Shown one piece after another: positions 49,904-59,141 of a stretch of 64,000 nt of DNA. The stretch comes from Epidermidibacterium keratini (GTDB lineage Bacteria; Actinomycetota; Actinomycetes; Mycobacteriales; Antricoccaceae), in NCBI RefSeq assembly GCF_009834025.1, contig NZ_CP047156.1:2542001-2606000 (forward strand), written 5' to 3'. Each line of letters opens with the position of its first letter. Position 1 is the first letter of the stretch. The position numbers and the translations under genes are program-made. The notes under the pieces are model-generated. The model made no database searches. It was not told where the DNA came from and saw only the letters and a list, made by a program, of their open reading frames with translations.

Positions 49904-51904
49904 ATGACCTCGGATCTCGCGAACATCAAGGCGTGGTGGAAGAAGCTCGGCGACGACGGGTTCGTCGTACTCCCGCCACCGACTCGCGATAGGTACACGC
50001 AGGGCGAGGGGCACGAGGACGCGACTGAGCTCCTTGCAGAGCGTGGCCTGCCGACGGATACCTCTTATGCCTTCTGGCAATGGCAGTCGCAGGAGGCCGC
50101 GCTCGGCTCCGGCAAAGATCTGATCGCCCCGCTGCTGTTGCACTGGGGCGGCGATCACGCGGTCGTCAAGGCTGGCCTGGGCTCAGGCCCTGAGGGCTAT
50201 GAGATCACCGACGGCGGACCGCAAAGCGCGTTTGCTCTCGACCGCGTCACCGTGCGCGGTGCTGACGGTCTGCCCGACCCGAGTGATGAGGCCGGGGTGC
50301 GGCAGTTCCTCGACGAGCTCGACGAACCGCTGGACCGGCGTACTCTTCCGTTCCGATACCGGCCGCTCACGGACGCCGAGGACGACTGGCTGCATGCGCG
50401 ACTGGCGCAGACGAGCGATCTTGAGCGGCGTGGGGAGTTCTTCAACGCCCTCGCCCTGCGCAACGCCGATCGCGCCGAGGATGCCGACGGGCTGCAGGCC
50501 GCATGGCGCGAGCAGTACGCCGGTGACCTCACCGAGTACGCCGAGTGGAGCCAGCTGCTGGTCTCGCTGCTGCGCCACGAGCACCGCGACGTGTGGGAGA
50601 TCGTGCGCGAGATCGGGCCGGCAGCGGGCATGGCACTGGCCGCCGCGCCCTCCGAGAGGTCGGTTGCCGAGCTCGCCCGACTCACGCTCGACGGACCAGC
50701 TGGACCCGCCGGCGACTGGCTGAGCGCGTACGCCGAGCTGCACGAGGTCGACCTGATGACGGCTGCGGCGGCGGTGGGCAGTGAGCTTGCAGAGGGCGGT
50801 GCCGAGAGCGAGACGTGGTCGCGTCTGCATCACCGGCTGAGCTGGTCGCTGGTCGACGCGTGGGAGGCGGAGGCGCTCGACCGGCAGCAGGCCGCGGCGA
50901 TAGCCAACGTCCGGATCGCCGCGAATGACAACCTGCCGCGCGAGCTGCGATCGGTAGCGGCACGCGAGGTTGCCGGCGCGTTGCCGTCGTTGCGTGACCA
51001 GGCGGCAGAGGGTGACTCGGCGCAGCAGATCGCTCCGGACTACACGGCTGCGCAGCTCGGTGCTGATCTTGAGCGGATCGACGACGCCGATCTGCTCGCG
51101 GGCACCGGGCCGGTCCTCACGCAGTACGAAGGCGGCCTCAACGACACCTGGAATGACTACCGCGAGCTGTCCGATGCCGACATCACGTGGCTGCACGCTC
51201 AAGTGGCTGATCCGCAGACCGAGATGCAAGGGCTCGGCTACTGCCTCGAGTTGCTCTACTCCCACGGCGTGGCCACCGTTGAGGACGTCGAGGCGCTACG
51301 TCGGCGGTGGAAGTCCGACCTCGCCAAGAAGTACGAGACGACGTACGTCGAGTGGCGGCACCCGCTTGTCACGCTGACCTGCCTCGCGCTCGACCTCGGC
51401 GATCCGCTCGGCGCCGAGCTCGAGAAGTGGTGGGCGAAGCCGACTCCCAAGTGGAAAGTTAACCTGCGGCTACTGACATTCCTGGGCGCGCCGACGGACG
51501 GCAAGGCCGCGGAGCTGTGGTCGTTCGTCGAGTCTGGAGAGTACGACGAGGGCCAGCTGTTGACCTGGGTGCTCGCCCGCGCCCGGCTCGATGATCGTCG
51601 TCCGGTGGATGTCGCCGACGAGCTGTTTGCGAGCGACGTCCGCGCCCACGATGTCGAGAAGACACTGATCGCCGTTGTGGATCCCCGCCAACCGCTGTGG
51701 AGCAACGGGATCGGCAACAGCGTGGGGTGGTGGCATCGGATTGTCGAGGTCGCCGACGACCCGGCGCTGTCTGCGACCGCACGTGAAGCAGCGCTGCGGA
51801 TCGCGGGGCAGCACTGGATGATCGCGCATCCCGACAGCGCGCGCGGCGTACTCCCGACGGACATCGACGCAGCCAGTCAGTGGTACGCCGACCGAACCAC
51901 CTGA
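49904..51904 (+). CDS. Large protein with internal duplication, function unknown
   Basis: A 666-residue soluble, acidic, mostly helical protein that I cannot assign. Residues 151-227 and 418-497 are related to each other: PLTDAEDDWLHARLA against ELSDADITWLHAQVA, and GLQAAWREQYAGDLTEYAEW against ALRRRWKSDLAKKYETTYVEW. There is no Cys cluster, signal or membrane helix. The start (WWKKLGDDGFVVLPPPTRDRYTQGEGHEDA) suggests a small N-terminal domain about 130 residues long. GAAGGGTGAG lies just upstream of the ATG. It is convergent with the UvrD gene with 4 bp between stops. Confidence 0.75.
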   Translation: MTSDLANIKAWWKKLGDDGFVVLPPPTRDRYTQGEGHEDATELLAERGLPTDTSYAFWQWQSQEAALGSGKDLIAPLLLHWGGDHAVVKAGLGSGPEGYEITDGGPQSAFALDRVTVRGADGLPDPSDEAGVRQFLDELDEPLDRRTLPFRYRPLTDAEDDWLHARLAQTSDLERRGEFFNALALRNADRAEDADGLQAAWREQYAGDLTEYAEWSQLLVSLLRHEHRDVWEIVREIGPAAGMALAAAPSERSVAELARLTLDGPAGPAGDWLSAYAELHEVDLMTAAAAVGSELAEGGAESETWSRLHHRLSWSLVDAWEAEALDRQQAAAIANVRIAANDNLPRELRSVAAREVAGALPSLRDQAAEGDSAQQIAPDYTAAQLGADLERIDDADLLAGTGPVLTQYEGGLNDTWNDYRELSDADITWLHAQVADPQTEMQGLGYCLELLYSHGVATVEDVEALRRRWKSDLAKKYETTYVEWRHPLVTLTCLALDLGDPLGAELEKWWAKPTPKWKVNLRLLTFLGAPTDGKAAELWSFVESGEYDEGQLLTWVLARARLDDRRPVDVADELFASDVRAHDVEKTLIAVVDPRQPLWSNGIGNSVGWWHRIVEVADDPALSATAREAALRIAGQHWMIAHPDSARGVLPTDIDAASQWYADRTT

Positions 51905-51908
51905 ACCG

Positions 51909-53927
51909 CTAGGCGAAGAGGTCGTCCATCGTGTCGACCGCGACGCGCCGCGCGGCTCCGGGCGACGGCCTCGACTCCGGCCGGTGCCGCGGTGTGCGCT
52001 GGCTTGCCGGGTCGTCGACGTCCAGGTGAGCGCGTGCTGCATCGGTGAGGAAGCGACTCGGCTTGGTCGCGACGTGACGCGCGTTGAAACTCGTCGGATG
52101 CGTTGGCAAGCGGGCCGGCGAGTAGAGATACAGCTCGTCGCGGGCCCGGGTCAGCGCAACGTAAAACAGCCGGTGCTCCTCCTGCAGACCTGCCTCGTCG
52201 CTCAACGCCATGTCCGACGGGATCGCGCCATCACAGGCGCGAAGCACGTGGACCTGGGTCCACTCGAGCCCCTTCGCTGAGTGGATTGTCGACAGGATCA
52301 GGTAGTCCTCGTCCAGGTGCGGCGTCTTGGCCCAGTCGCCGGCGACGTTGACCGGATCGATGGCCTGCTCGGCCACGAACGCACGCAGGTCGGTGCAACG
52401 CGCCGCCGCTCCGGCAAGCTGGGTGACGTCCTCGGCTCGGCGCTGCCAGTCGGCGTAATGCACCTGCAGCAGCGGAAGAAGCGCCTGCTGAGCGCTCTCC
52501 ACGATCGCGGGCGTAGACATCGCCGATGCGGCGTCCGCTAGGTGGTCGAGCGTGGCACGCAGCGCCGTACTCGCCTTCGGTGGAGCGGCGGCGACGACCT
52601 CATCGATCTGCTCGAAACCGGACTCGGCGAGCTGCGCGGCGAGGGTGCGCGCGTGGGCCTTGCCGATCGCGCGGTGACGAGTCAGGATGCGGTACCACGA
52701 CACCTCGTCATAGGGACTGAGCGTCACCCGCAGCGCGGCGAGCAGGTCGCGCATGTGAGCGGTCTGCAGGTAGCCGATCCCGCCGAACTTCACGAACGGG
52801 ATCTTGCGCACGCTCAGCTCGACCTCCAGCAGGTCGCTGTGGCTGCCGGTGCGCATGAGCACCGCCTGTTCGCGCAGCGGGACGCCTTCGATGTGTGCCG
52901 CGAGCACTCGGTCGGCCACCGAGCGTGCTTCTTCGTCGGCGTTGGCGCAGCTCACCAGGCTGGGTCGGCCTGCCGTTTCGGTGCGGTGTGCGACCAGCCG
53001 CAGCGGCATGGTGCCTGGGCGGATCTCGTTGGCGAGGTCCAAGATTGGTTGCACAGAACGAAAGTTTCGCTCGAGGGGTACGACGGTGCAGTCGTCGAAG
53101 CGGTCGACGACAGCGCTGAGGTGACCGGGGTCGGCGCCGCGAAAGCCGTAGATCGCCTGCGCGTCATCTCCGACCACCGTCAGGCCCCGACCGCTGGGGC
53201 ACAGCCCGTCGACGATGTCGGCCTGGATCTGGTTGACGTCCTGGTATTCGTCGACGAGGACCCAGTCCCACCGCGCCCGCAGCCGCGAGCCGACGTCCTC
53301 ATCGCGCAACAGTGCCCGCCAGTAGATCAGCAGGTCATCGAGATCGAGCAGGCCGCGGTCGCGTTTGCGCGCGGCGTACGCCCGCAGTAGGGCGGTGATC
53401 TCGTCGGCATGCTCGCGCGCCCAGGGGAACTGCTGGGCCATGACCGCGCGTGCACTGGTGCCGGTGTTGACTGCGCGCGAGTAGATGTCGGCGATCGTGC
53501 GGCTCGTGGGCAGGCGCCTGTCGGTGCCGTCGAGTCCGTGCTCGGCGCGCAGCAGGTCGATCAGGTCGACAACGTCGGCGGGGTCGATCACGTTGACGTC
53601 GAGCAGGCCAAGGTGGTGCGCTTGCTCGGCCACGACACGATGCGCGATCGCGTGAAACGTGCCTCCAGCGATGCGGCCGGCGATGCCCGGATCGGCGACG
53701 AGAGCGGCGGCTCGACTGGTCATCGATGCGGCCGCGCGGCGGGTGAAGGTGAGCAGCAGGATGCGTTCGGGCACGACGCCGGCGTTGAGCAGCCGCGCGA
53801 CGCGTTCGGTGAGCACGCGGGTCTTGCCCGAGCCGGCCCCGGCGGCGACCACAAGCGGGGCATCGCCGTGCTCGACTGCGCGGCGCTGATGCTCGGTCAA
53901 CTCTGACTCGCCCTGGCGCTCGATCAT
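51909..53927 (-). CDS. UvrD/PcrA-type ATP-dependent 3'-5' DNA helicase
   Basis: A 672-residue superfamily 1A helicase. Q-motif LTEHQRRAVEHGD, Walker A AGAGSGKT at 29-36, motif II VLVDEYQDVNQIQ, motif III VVGDDAQAIYGFRGAD, motif IV VVPLERNFRS, motif V TIHSAKGLEWTQVHVLRACDG, motif VI YVALTRARDELYLYS. The ATG at 53927 is used because it abuts the Q-motif and avoids overlap with the divergent gene; an upstream start near 54071 would add basic residues. The C-terminal tail is short, without a UvrD tudor or HRDC domain. Role in repair or replication restart is assumed. Confidence 0.9.
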   Translation of the reverse strand: MIERQGESELTEHQRRAVEHGDAPLVVAAGAGSGKTRVLTERVARLLNAGVVPERILLLTFTRRAAASMTSRAAALVADPGIAGRIAGGTFHAIAHRVVAEQAHHLGLLDVNVIDPADVVDLIDLLRAEHGLDGTDRRLPTSRTIADIYSRAVNTGTSARAVMAQQFPWAREHADEITALLRAYAARKRDRGLLDLDDLLIYWRALLRDEDVGSRLRARWDWVLVDEYQDVNQIQADIVDGLCPSGRGLTVVGDDAQAIYGFRGADPGHLSAVVDRFDDCTVVPLERNFRSVQPILDLANEIRPGTMPLRLVAHRTETAGRPSLVSCANADEEARSVADRVLAAHIEGVPLREQAVLMRTGSHSDLLEVELSVRKIPFVKFGGIGYLQTAHMRDLLAALRVTLSPYDEVSWYRILTRHRAIGKAHARTLAAQLAESGFEQIDEVVAAAPPKASTALRATLDHLADAASAMSTPAIVESAQQALLPLLQVHYADWQRRAEDVTQLAGAAARCTDLRAFVAEQAIDPVNVAGDWAKTPHLDEDYLILSTIHSAKGLEWTQVHVLRACDGAIPSDMALSDEAGLQEEHRLFYVALTRARDELYLYSPARLPTHPTSFNARHVATKPSRFLTDAARAHLDVDDPASQRTPRHRPESRPSPGAARRVAVDTMDDLFA

Positions 53928-54031
53928 CTGTTCGATATTACGGGGTCGCTCTCTGCGATCGGCGGTGCCGCTCCGAGGGCTTCGGGTCTGCCGGGCTTCC
54001 GCGCTCAAGGCCTCACCTGCAAACTCATGCC

Positions 54032-54559
54032 ATGGATATGTATCTCGACGGTGATGACGGCGAATCAACACCGCAGACGAGCCACCCCACGTTCGTGGCG
54101 GTTGCGCCCGACAGCTTCTACGACGAAGCCGACGATCTTCAACCGTTCGGGAATGACGAGGGCTGGGACACCTTGCGTCTGCTCGAGGACTACTACCGTG
54201 GCGGAGGCTCGGATGAGCAAGCCCACGAGGTGATCAGCGAGATGCTGGCGCACTGGGATTTTCGGGTGGACGAGGGGTGGTCGCTCGATGAGCGAGAGCT
54301 CGCAGCGTGGGTGGATAAGAACTCGTCCCGCGCCATGTTTCTGATGGACGAAGCCAACGCGTGCATCGCCGCCGCGCTTGGGCAGTTCAAGATTCGGGGA
54401 CTGATCACCCAGCCCATGGCGCAGCGCGGCGAGGTCGCGGTGGGTATCCGCCGCCGTCTCGGGGCTCGTCAAGCCGACCAGGAGCCGGACTGGCCCGTCG
54501 AGGAAGACCGCGCAGTTCTCGATGAGATCGCGCGGGTCATCGCGGCGGCACCTCGCTGA
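54032..54559 (+). CDS. Small acidic protein, function unknown
   Basis: A 175-residue soluble protein, strongly acidic at the N-terminus (MDMYLDGDDGESTP), mostly helical from residue 50, with no signal or recognised motif. DEQAHEVISEMLAHWDFRVDEGWSLDERELAAWVDKNSSRAMFLMDEANACIAAALG looks like a compact helical domain. It is divergent from the helicase gene and followed by a long hairpin terminator. Codon use matches the surrounding genes, so it is probably real. Confidence 0.6.
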   Translation: MDMYLDGDDGESTPQTSHPTFVAVAPDSFYDEADDLQPFGNDEGWDTLRLLEDYYRGGGSDEQAHEVISEMLAHWDFRVDEGWSLDERELAAWVDKNSSRAMFLMDEANACIAAALGQFKIRGLITQPMAQRGEVAVGIRRRLGARQADQEPDWPVEEDRAVLDEIARVIAAAPR

Positions 54560-54573
54560 GCGGCCTGGCGCGG

Positions 54574-54622
54574 CTTAGATGTGGCCTAGCTGTCACCTGG
54601 TGACAGCTACACCACATCTAAG
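54574..54622. terminator. Long two-part hairpin, probable bidirectional terminator
   Basis: CTTAGATGTGG pairs with CCACATCTAAG as an 11-bp outer stem; after a 2x2 mismatch (CC/CA) TAGCTGTCAC pairs with GTGACAGCTA as a 10-bp inner stem with a 3-base loop. It lies in the gap between a plus-strand and a minus-strand gene. Confidence 0.75.
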
Positions 54623-54645
54623 AGCAGTACGCCGAGCGATGCCGG

Positions 54646-55413
54646 CTAGATGTCGGTGAAGGAGCCGCCGCGGCCGGCACCGCCGGCGAAGCGGGCTGCG
54701 CCGTCAATGCCGTCCGACTTCAGTGAGGTCATCCCGATCTCAAACTCGCGCTGCATCGCGGTCTGTTCGTCGTCGCCCCACTGCGCTCGCGCCGACCGAC
54801 GGTCGCCACGCATGCACACCTGAGGCATACGTGCGATCTCCGCCGCCAACGCTTCGGCAGCGGCGCGCGCCTGACCAGGCTCGACGAGCCGGTTGGCCAG
54901 CCCCATCTCCAGTGCCTCCCGTGCTGGGGCCGGCCGGCCGGTGAGGATCAGATCCATCGCCCGGCTGTGCCCGATGAGTCGCGGCAGGCGGACGGTCCCG
55001 CCGTCGATGAGCGGCACGCCCCACCGACGGCAGAAGACGCCAAACGTGGCGTCCTCGGCCGCGACCCGAAGGTCGCACCAGGCAGCCAGCTCTAGCCCAC
55101 CAGCGACGGCGTACCCCTCGACCGCCGCGATGACAGGTTTGTCCAAGTCCAGTCGCGTCGGGCCCATCGGGCCGTCCCCGTCGACGGACAGCGAGTTGGC
55201 TGACTCGGTGCCGACCGCCTTGAGATTGGCCCCCGCGCAGAAGGACTGTCCCGCGCCGAAGAGCACGGCGACCTTGGCATCTGAGGCCTCAAAATCGCGA
55301 AATGCTGCGGCGAGCTCGGCAGCCATCGGCCGGTCGACCGCGTTGTGTCGCTCGGGACGGTTCATGATGATCGTGGTGACCGTGCCGTCGCTCTCGACGA
55401 GTACGTCGCTCAT
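54646..55413 (-). CDS. Enoyl-CoA hydratase/isomerase family (crotonase)
   Basis: A 255-residue crotonase-fold enzyme. ERHNAVDRPMAAELAAAF is the N-terminal signature, AGQSFCAGANLKAVG the first oxyanion-hole region, and EGYAVAGGLELAAWCDLRVA the second. The later RWGVPLIDGGTVRLPRLIG replaces the usual catalytic-Glu segment with Asp-Gly-Gly, so hydratase activity is not certain; isomerase or thioesterase is possible. Related to the EchA paralogues of mycobacteria. Divergent from ugd by 200 bp, in which I see no other gene. Confidence 0.87.
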   Translation of the reverse strand: MSDVLVESDGTVTTIIMNRPERHNAVDRPMAAELAAAFRDFEASDAKVAVLFGAGQSFCAGANLKAVGTESANSLSVDGDGPMGPTRLDLDKPVIAAVEGYAVAGGLELAAWCDLRVAAEDATFGVFCRRWGVPLIDGGTVRLPRLIGHSRAMDLILTGRPAPAREALEMGLANRLVEPGQARAAAEALAAEIARMPQVCMRGDRRSARAQWGDDEQTAMQREFEIGMTSLKSDGIDGAARFAGGAGRGGSFTDI

Positions 55414-55613
55414 GGGGCTCCTTTGCCGTGTTCGCTCAGACTGTGGATCACACTAGGCGAGTGCGCGCGGTGATAGCGCGGTGTGAAGTTTTGCTTGCCG
55501 TTGCCTAACTCTCGTGTCGAGTTCGCCATTGGGTCTCCTGGCGTCTGTGTCATGGTCACCGGCGCCCGCAGGGTTCGCCAGCACCATCACGCTCGAGAGT
55601 CTCGGGAGCGCAC

Positions 55614-56984
55614 ATGGCACGGCAGGTCTCGGTGGTAGGTGTCGGCTATCTGGGTTTGGTGCACGCCGTGTGCCTGGCCCATCATGGCCATCCGGTGGTA
55701 GCGCTCGATACCGACGAGCAACGTATCGCCGGGCTGCGAGACGGCGTACTGCCGTTCTTTGAGCCCGGCCTCGAAGAGATCTTCGAGCAAGCCCAGGCCC
55801 GAGGGCTGCTGCACTTCACTACCGATCCGGCCGATCTTGCCGATGCAGAGGTGCACTTCCTGTGCGTGGGTACGCCGCAGAGCGCTGACGGGCGGCACAC
55901 CGACACGAGCTACGTCGAGGCGGCCGCGAGCCGCCTCGCGCCCTACCTCTCGCGCGATGCGCTGGTCGTCGGGAAGTCGACAGTCCCAGTCGGCACCGCG
56001 AACGCACTTGCGGCGCGGCTGCGCAACCTCACCGGGCGCGAGGTGCGCCTGGCGTGGTCGCCGGAGTTCGTACGACAGGGCCGATGCGTGCACGACACGC
56101 TTGAGCCGGACCGCATCGTCTACGGCGTCGGCGGTTCTCGAGCCAATGACGACATCGCCGTACTCGATGAGATCTTCGCCCCGCAGTACGCCGCTGGAGC
56201 GGATCGCGTCGTCGTCGACTATGCGACGGCCGAGCTCGTCAAAGCCGCCGCGAATGCCTACCTGGCAACGAAAATCTCCTTCATCAACGCGGTCGCCGAG
56301 CTATGCGAGGCATCCGGCGCCGACGCGCTCGCGCTGGCCGACGCGATCGGGCTGGACCGCCGAATCGGTCGCGACTTCCTTAGCCCCGGTCTTGGTTTCG
56401 GCGGCGGGTGTCTGCCGAAGGACCTCAACGGTCTCGGTGCGCGAGCCGAGGAGTACGACGCAGCCCGTCCCGCCGCCTTGCTGCGCGAGGTCGACGCGAT
56501 CAACGACAAGGCCCGCACCAACGTGGTCGAGCTTGCCTTGGACCTCTGCGACGGCGATCTCTACGGCAAGCGGGTCGCCATCCTCGGTGCGGCGTTCAAG
56601 CCACACACCGATGACGTACGCGACTCGCCCGCACTCGATGTGGCCTCGATCTGTCGCGCTCTCGGGGCGCAGGTCGTCGTGCACGACCCGATCGCGCTGG
56701 ATAACGCTCGACGGGCGCACCCTGAGCTGAGCTACCGCGACAACGTACTCGATGCCTGCAATAAGGCCGATGTTGTGCTGCACCTGACCGAATGGCCGCA
56801 GTACGCCGAGCTCGACCCCGCGCAGCTGGCGACGGTCGTCGGGCGAGCCTGCATCGTCGATGGCCGGCACGGCCTCGACCCCGACCGCTGGAGCGATGCC
56901 GGGTGGCGATATCGCGCGTTTGGCAGACCGCTAGCCGCGACCGCGATCGACTCCGGGCAGATCCTCGGGCAGGAGGCGCTGTGA
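55614..56984 (+). CDS. ugd: UDP-glucose 6-dehydrogenase
   Basis: Oxidises UDP-glucose twice with NAD to UDP-glucuronate. The 456 residues show VVGVGYLGLVHAVCLAHHGHPVVALD (NAD fold), STVPVGT, AWSPEFVRQGRCVHD (the substrate-binding loop), the Lys of ELVKAAANAYLATKISFINA, and the catalytic Cys266 in GFGGGCLPKD. FKPHTDDVRDSPALDVA is the C-terminal signature. Its stop overlaps the next start as GTGA, so sugar-nucleotide supply is coupled to the glycosyltransferases that follow. Confidence 0.94.
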   Translation: MARQVSVVGVGYLGLVHAVCLAHHGHPVVALDTDEQRIAGLRDGVLPFFEPGLEEIFEQAQARGLLHFTTDPADLADAEVHFLCVGTPQSADGRHTDTSYVEAAASRLAPYLSRDALVVGKSTVPVGTANALAARLRNLTGREVRLAWSPEFVRQGRCVHDTLEPDRIVYGVGGSRANDDIAVLDEIFAPQYAAGADRVVVDYATAELVKAAANAYLATKISFINAVAELCEASGADALALADAIGLDRRIGRDFLSPGLGFGGGCLPKDLNGLGARAEEYDAARPAALLREVDAINDKARTNVVELALDLCDGDLYGKRVAILGAAFKPHTDDVRDSPALDVASICRALGAQVVVHDPIALDNARRAHPELSYRDNVLDACNKADVVLHLTEWPQYAELDPAQLATVVGRACIVDGRHGLDPDRWSDAGWRYRAFGRPLAATAIDSGQILGQEAL

Positions 56985-58078
56985 AGATCTTGGTGATCAC
57001 CGAGTCCTGGCCGCCCGCTGTTAACGGCGTCGCCACCTCGAGCGTGCGCGTGGTGCGCGAGCTGACGGACGCCGGACACGACACTCGGGTGATCGCGCCA
57101 GTGCCCGAAAGTGCTGATTCGCAGGTATTTGAGGCGAAGTGGATGCGTGTGGGGCCGACGCAGGAATACACCGTCGGCCGGCTCGGCGCCTCCGCAATCG
57201 ACATGATGCGCGACTGGAGACCCGATCTTGTGCACATCGCATCCCCGCTATCGGTGGGATTCAGTGGACTGCGGGCCGCGCAGCGGCTGGCGATCCCGAC
57301 TGTCGCCGCCTACATGACCGACTTCCGGGCGTTCTCAGCCCAGACGCTGCGGCGCGTGCCCGGCCACGTGCGGGTCGCCAACCTCTTTGCGCGCACCCAG
57401 CGCATGCTGCACTCGATGGCCACGATCAACGTCGCATGCTCGCGGTACGCGCTGGATACCCTGCGGGAGTGGCAATCCCCAGCGCCGCGGGAGTGGGTGC
57501 GCGCCATCGACACGCAGCGGTTTGCGCCCTGGCGACGGACCGAGCGGGTCGACAGTGCGCCCTCCGACCGCACGATCCGCATCGGCTACGCCGGGCGTCT
57601 CGCCCCGGAGAAGGAGCTGCCGATGTTGGCGGCCCTGCGTGACCTGCCGAGCACTTCGCTGACCATCATCGGCGACGGGCCAAGCCGCCCGAAGCTCGAA
57701 AGCCTGCTGCCCGAGGCGACGTTTACCGGCAAGCTGCACGGCGACGAATACGCCGAAGCCGTCAGCTCGCTCGACATCTTCGTTCATCCCGGCCGCGGTG
57801 AGACCCTCAGCCAGGTCGTGCTCGAAGCGCTGTCGTCCGGCGTACCCTGCGTCGTGCCCGATGCTGGGTCGGGCTCGACCGAGCTCGTCCAGCCCGGCAT
57901 CTCCGGTGGTCACTTCGTCGGTGGATCGCAGCAGTCACTGCGATCCGCGGTCGAACGCCTCATAGCCGAGCCTGGCAAGAGACCGGCCGACATCTCCGCG
58001 ACGGTCGCGCATCGCACCTGGCAGACCAGCATGGACTCGCTTCTCAGCTCGTACGACGAGGCGCTTCGCGGTGCCTAG
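56981..58078 (+). CDS. GT4 glycosyltransferase, MgtA-like (GlcA-diacylglycerol alpha-mannosyltransferase)
   Basis: A 365-residue GT-B enzyme. Its blocks follow mycobacterial MgtA (Rv0557): ILVITESWPPAVNGVATSSVRVV, DLVHIASPLSVGFSGLRAAQRL, YAGRLAPEKELPMLAAL, LLPEATFTGKLHGDEY, and SLDIFVHPGRGETLSQVVLEALSSGVP with the E-x7-E pair. MgtA adds mannose from GDP-mannose to glucuronosyl-diacylglycerol. The neighbouring ugd, which makes the UDP-GlcA needed for that lipid, fits this strongly. No signal peptide; it should act at the inner face of the membrane. GTG start overlaps the ugd stop. Confidence 0.82.
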   Translation: MKILVITESWPPAVNGVATSSVRVVRELTDAGHDTRVIAPVPESADSQVFEAKWMRVGPTQEYTVGRLGASAIDMMRDWRPDLVHIASPLSVGFSGLRAAQRLAIPTVAAYMTDFRAFSAQTLRRVPGHVRVANLFARTQRMLHSMATINVACSRYALDTLREWQSPAPREWVRAIDTQRFAPWRRTERVDSAPSDRTIRIGYAGRLAPEKELPMLAALRDLPSTSLTIIGDGPSRPKLESLLPEATFTGKLHGDEYAEAVSSLDIFVHPGRGETLSQVVLEALSSGVPCVVPDAGSGSTELVQPGISGGHFVGGSQQSLRSAVERLIAEPGKRPADISATVAHRTWQTSMDSLLSSYDEALRGA

Positions 58079-59141
58079 GCTGCGCGTCATGCGCGTCGCG
58101 AACTTTGTCGCGCCCACCAGCGGCGGGATCCGCAGCGTCATCCGCCGGCTCTCGGCCGCAGCGGCCGAGCGAGGCATTGAGTCACACGTCGTCGTCCCCG
58201 GTCCTGATCCCGGAATCGCACCTATGCCTGGGATGCACGTGCACGCGCTACAGGGTGTCCGGCTGCACCCCAGGCAGCCCTATCGGCTGATCTTGCAGCG
58301 ATCGGCCGTACGCCGCCTGCTTGACGAGGTGAGACCGGACGTCATCGAGATCCACGACCAGCTCTCGCTCGCGTGGCTGGGCGCCGAGGCAGCGCAGCGC
58401 GGCATCCCGTCAGTGCTGATCGCTCACGAGCGGTTGGATGAGCTCGCCCGCTTTTGGTCGGGGCTCCACCCGGCTGGGTGCGCTGCTGAGCGCTGGATCA
58501 CCCGCATCGCAGGCAATGTCACCCAGGTCGTCGCGCCGAGCGAGTTCGCGGCGAAGCCCTACCGGCGCTCCGGCGTACCCGTCGCGGTGGTGCCGTGGGG
58601 CGTCGACCACACCACGTTCCGCCCGGCAGAGCTGACCCGGGATCGACACCGGTTGCAGATCGTGCACTGCGGGCGGCTGTCGGCCGAGAAGGACCCGCTG
58701 CTGAGTGCTAAGGCCGCAAGTTTGCTTGCCCGCCAGGGAATTGACGCATCGATCACGGTGATCGGCAGCGGACCGGTCGAGTCACGGTTTGCCGAGTTCG
58801 ACCCGAGCGTGGTGTCGATGGCCGGCTTCGTGGGCGGCCCCGACGTGCTTGCGGAGAAGCTGCGAAGCGCCGATGTCTTCTTTGCCCCAGGCCCTTTCGA
58901 GACGTTCGGAGTGAGCGCCCTGGAGGCGATGGCCTGCGGGCTGCCGGTCGTGTGCCGCGAGTCCGGGTCGATCTCCGAGATCCCAGCCACCACACCGGCG
59001 GCGGGCACGCCGGAGGCGTTCGCCGACGCGGCGCTGCGGCTGTGGGCAGATCCGCAGGCCCGCAGTCGATCGAGCGTGAGCGCACGCGGCTACACGTGGC
59101 CAAGAGCCGCAGCCGCGATCGAGGAGGTGTACGCCGCATGA
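58071..59141 (+). CDS. GT4 glycosyltransferase, possible lipid glycosyltransferase
   Basis: A 356-residue GT-B enzyme. RVANFVAPTSGGIRSVIRRLSAAAAERGIESHVVVPG starts the N-domain, DVIEIHDQLSLAWLGAEAAQRG and LIAHERLDELARF follow, then IVHCGRLSAEKDPLLSAKAA, FVGGPDVLAEKLRSADVFFAPGPFETFGVSALEAMACGLPVV carries the E-x7-E site. Donor and acceptor are not certain. In context it could transfer glucuronate to diacylglycerol or add a second sugar to the MgtA product. GTG at 58071 overlaps the previous stop by 8; ATG at 58089 is an alternative. Confidence 0.85.
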   Translation: MPRLRVMRVANFVAPTSGGIRSVIRRLSAAAAERGIESHVVVPGPDPGIAPMPGMHVHALQGVRLHPRQPYRLILQRSAVRRLLDEVRPDVIEIHDQLSLAWLGAEAAQRGIPSVLIAHERLDELARFWSGLHPAGCAAERWITRIAGNVTQVVAPSEFAAKPYRRSGVPVAVVPWGVDHTTFRPAELTRDRHRLQIVHCGRLSAEKDPLLSAKAASLLARQGIDASITVIGSGPVESRFAEFDPSVVSMAGFVGGPDVLAEKLRSADVFFAPGPFETFGVSALEAMACGLPVVCRESGSISEIPATTPAAGTPEAFADAALRLWADPQARSRSSVSARGYTWPRAAAAIEEVYAA

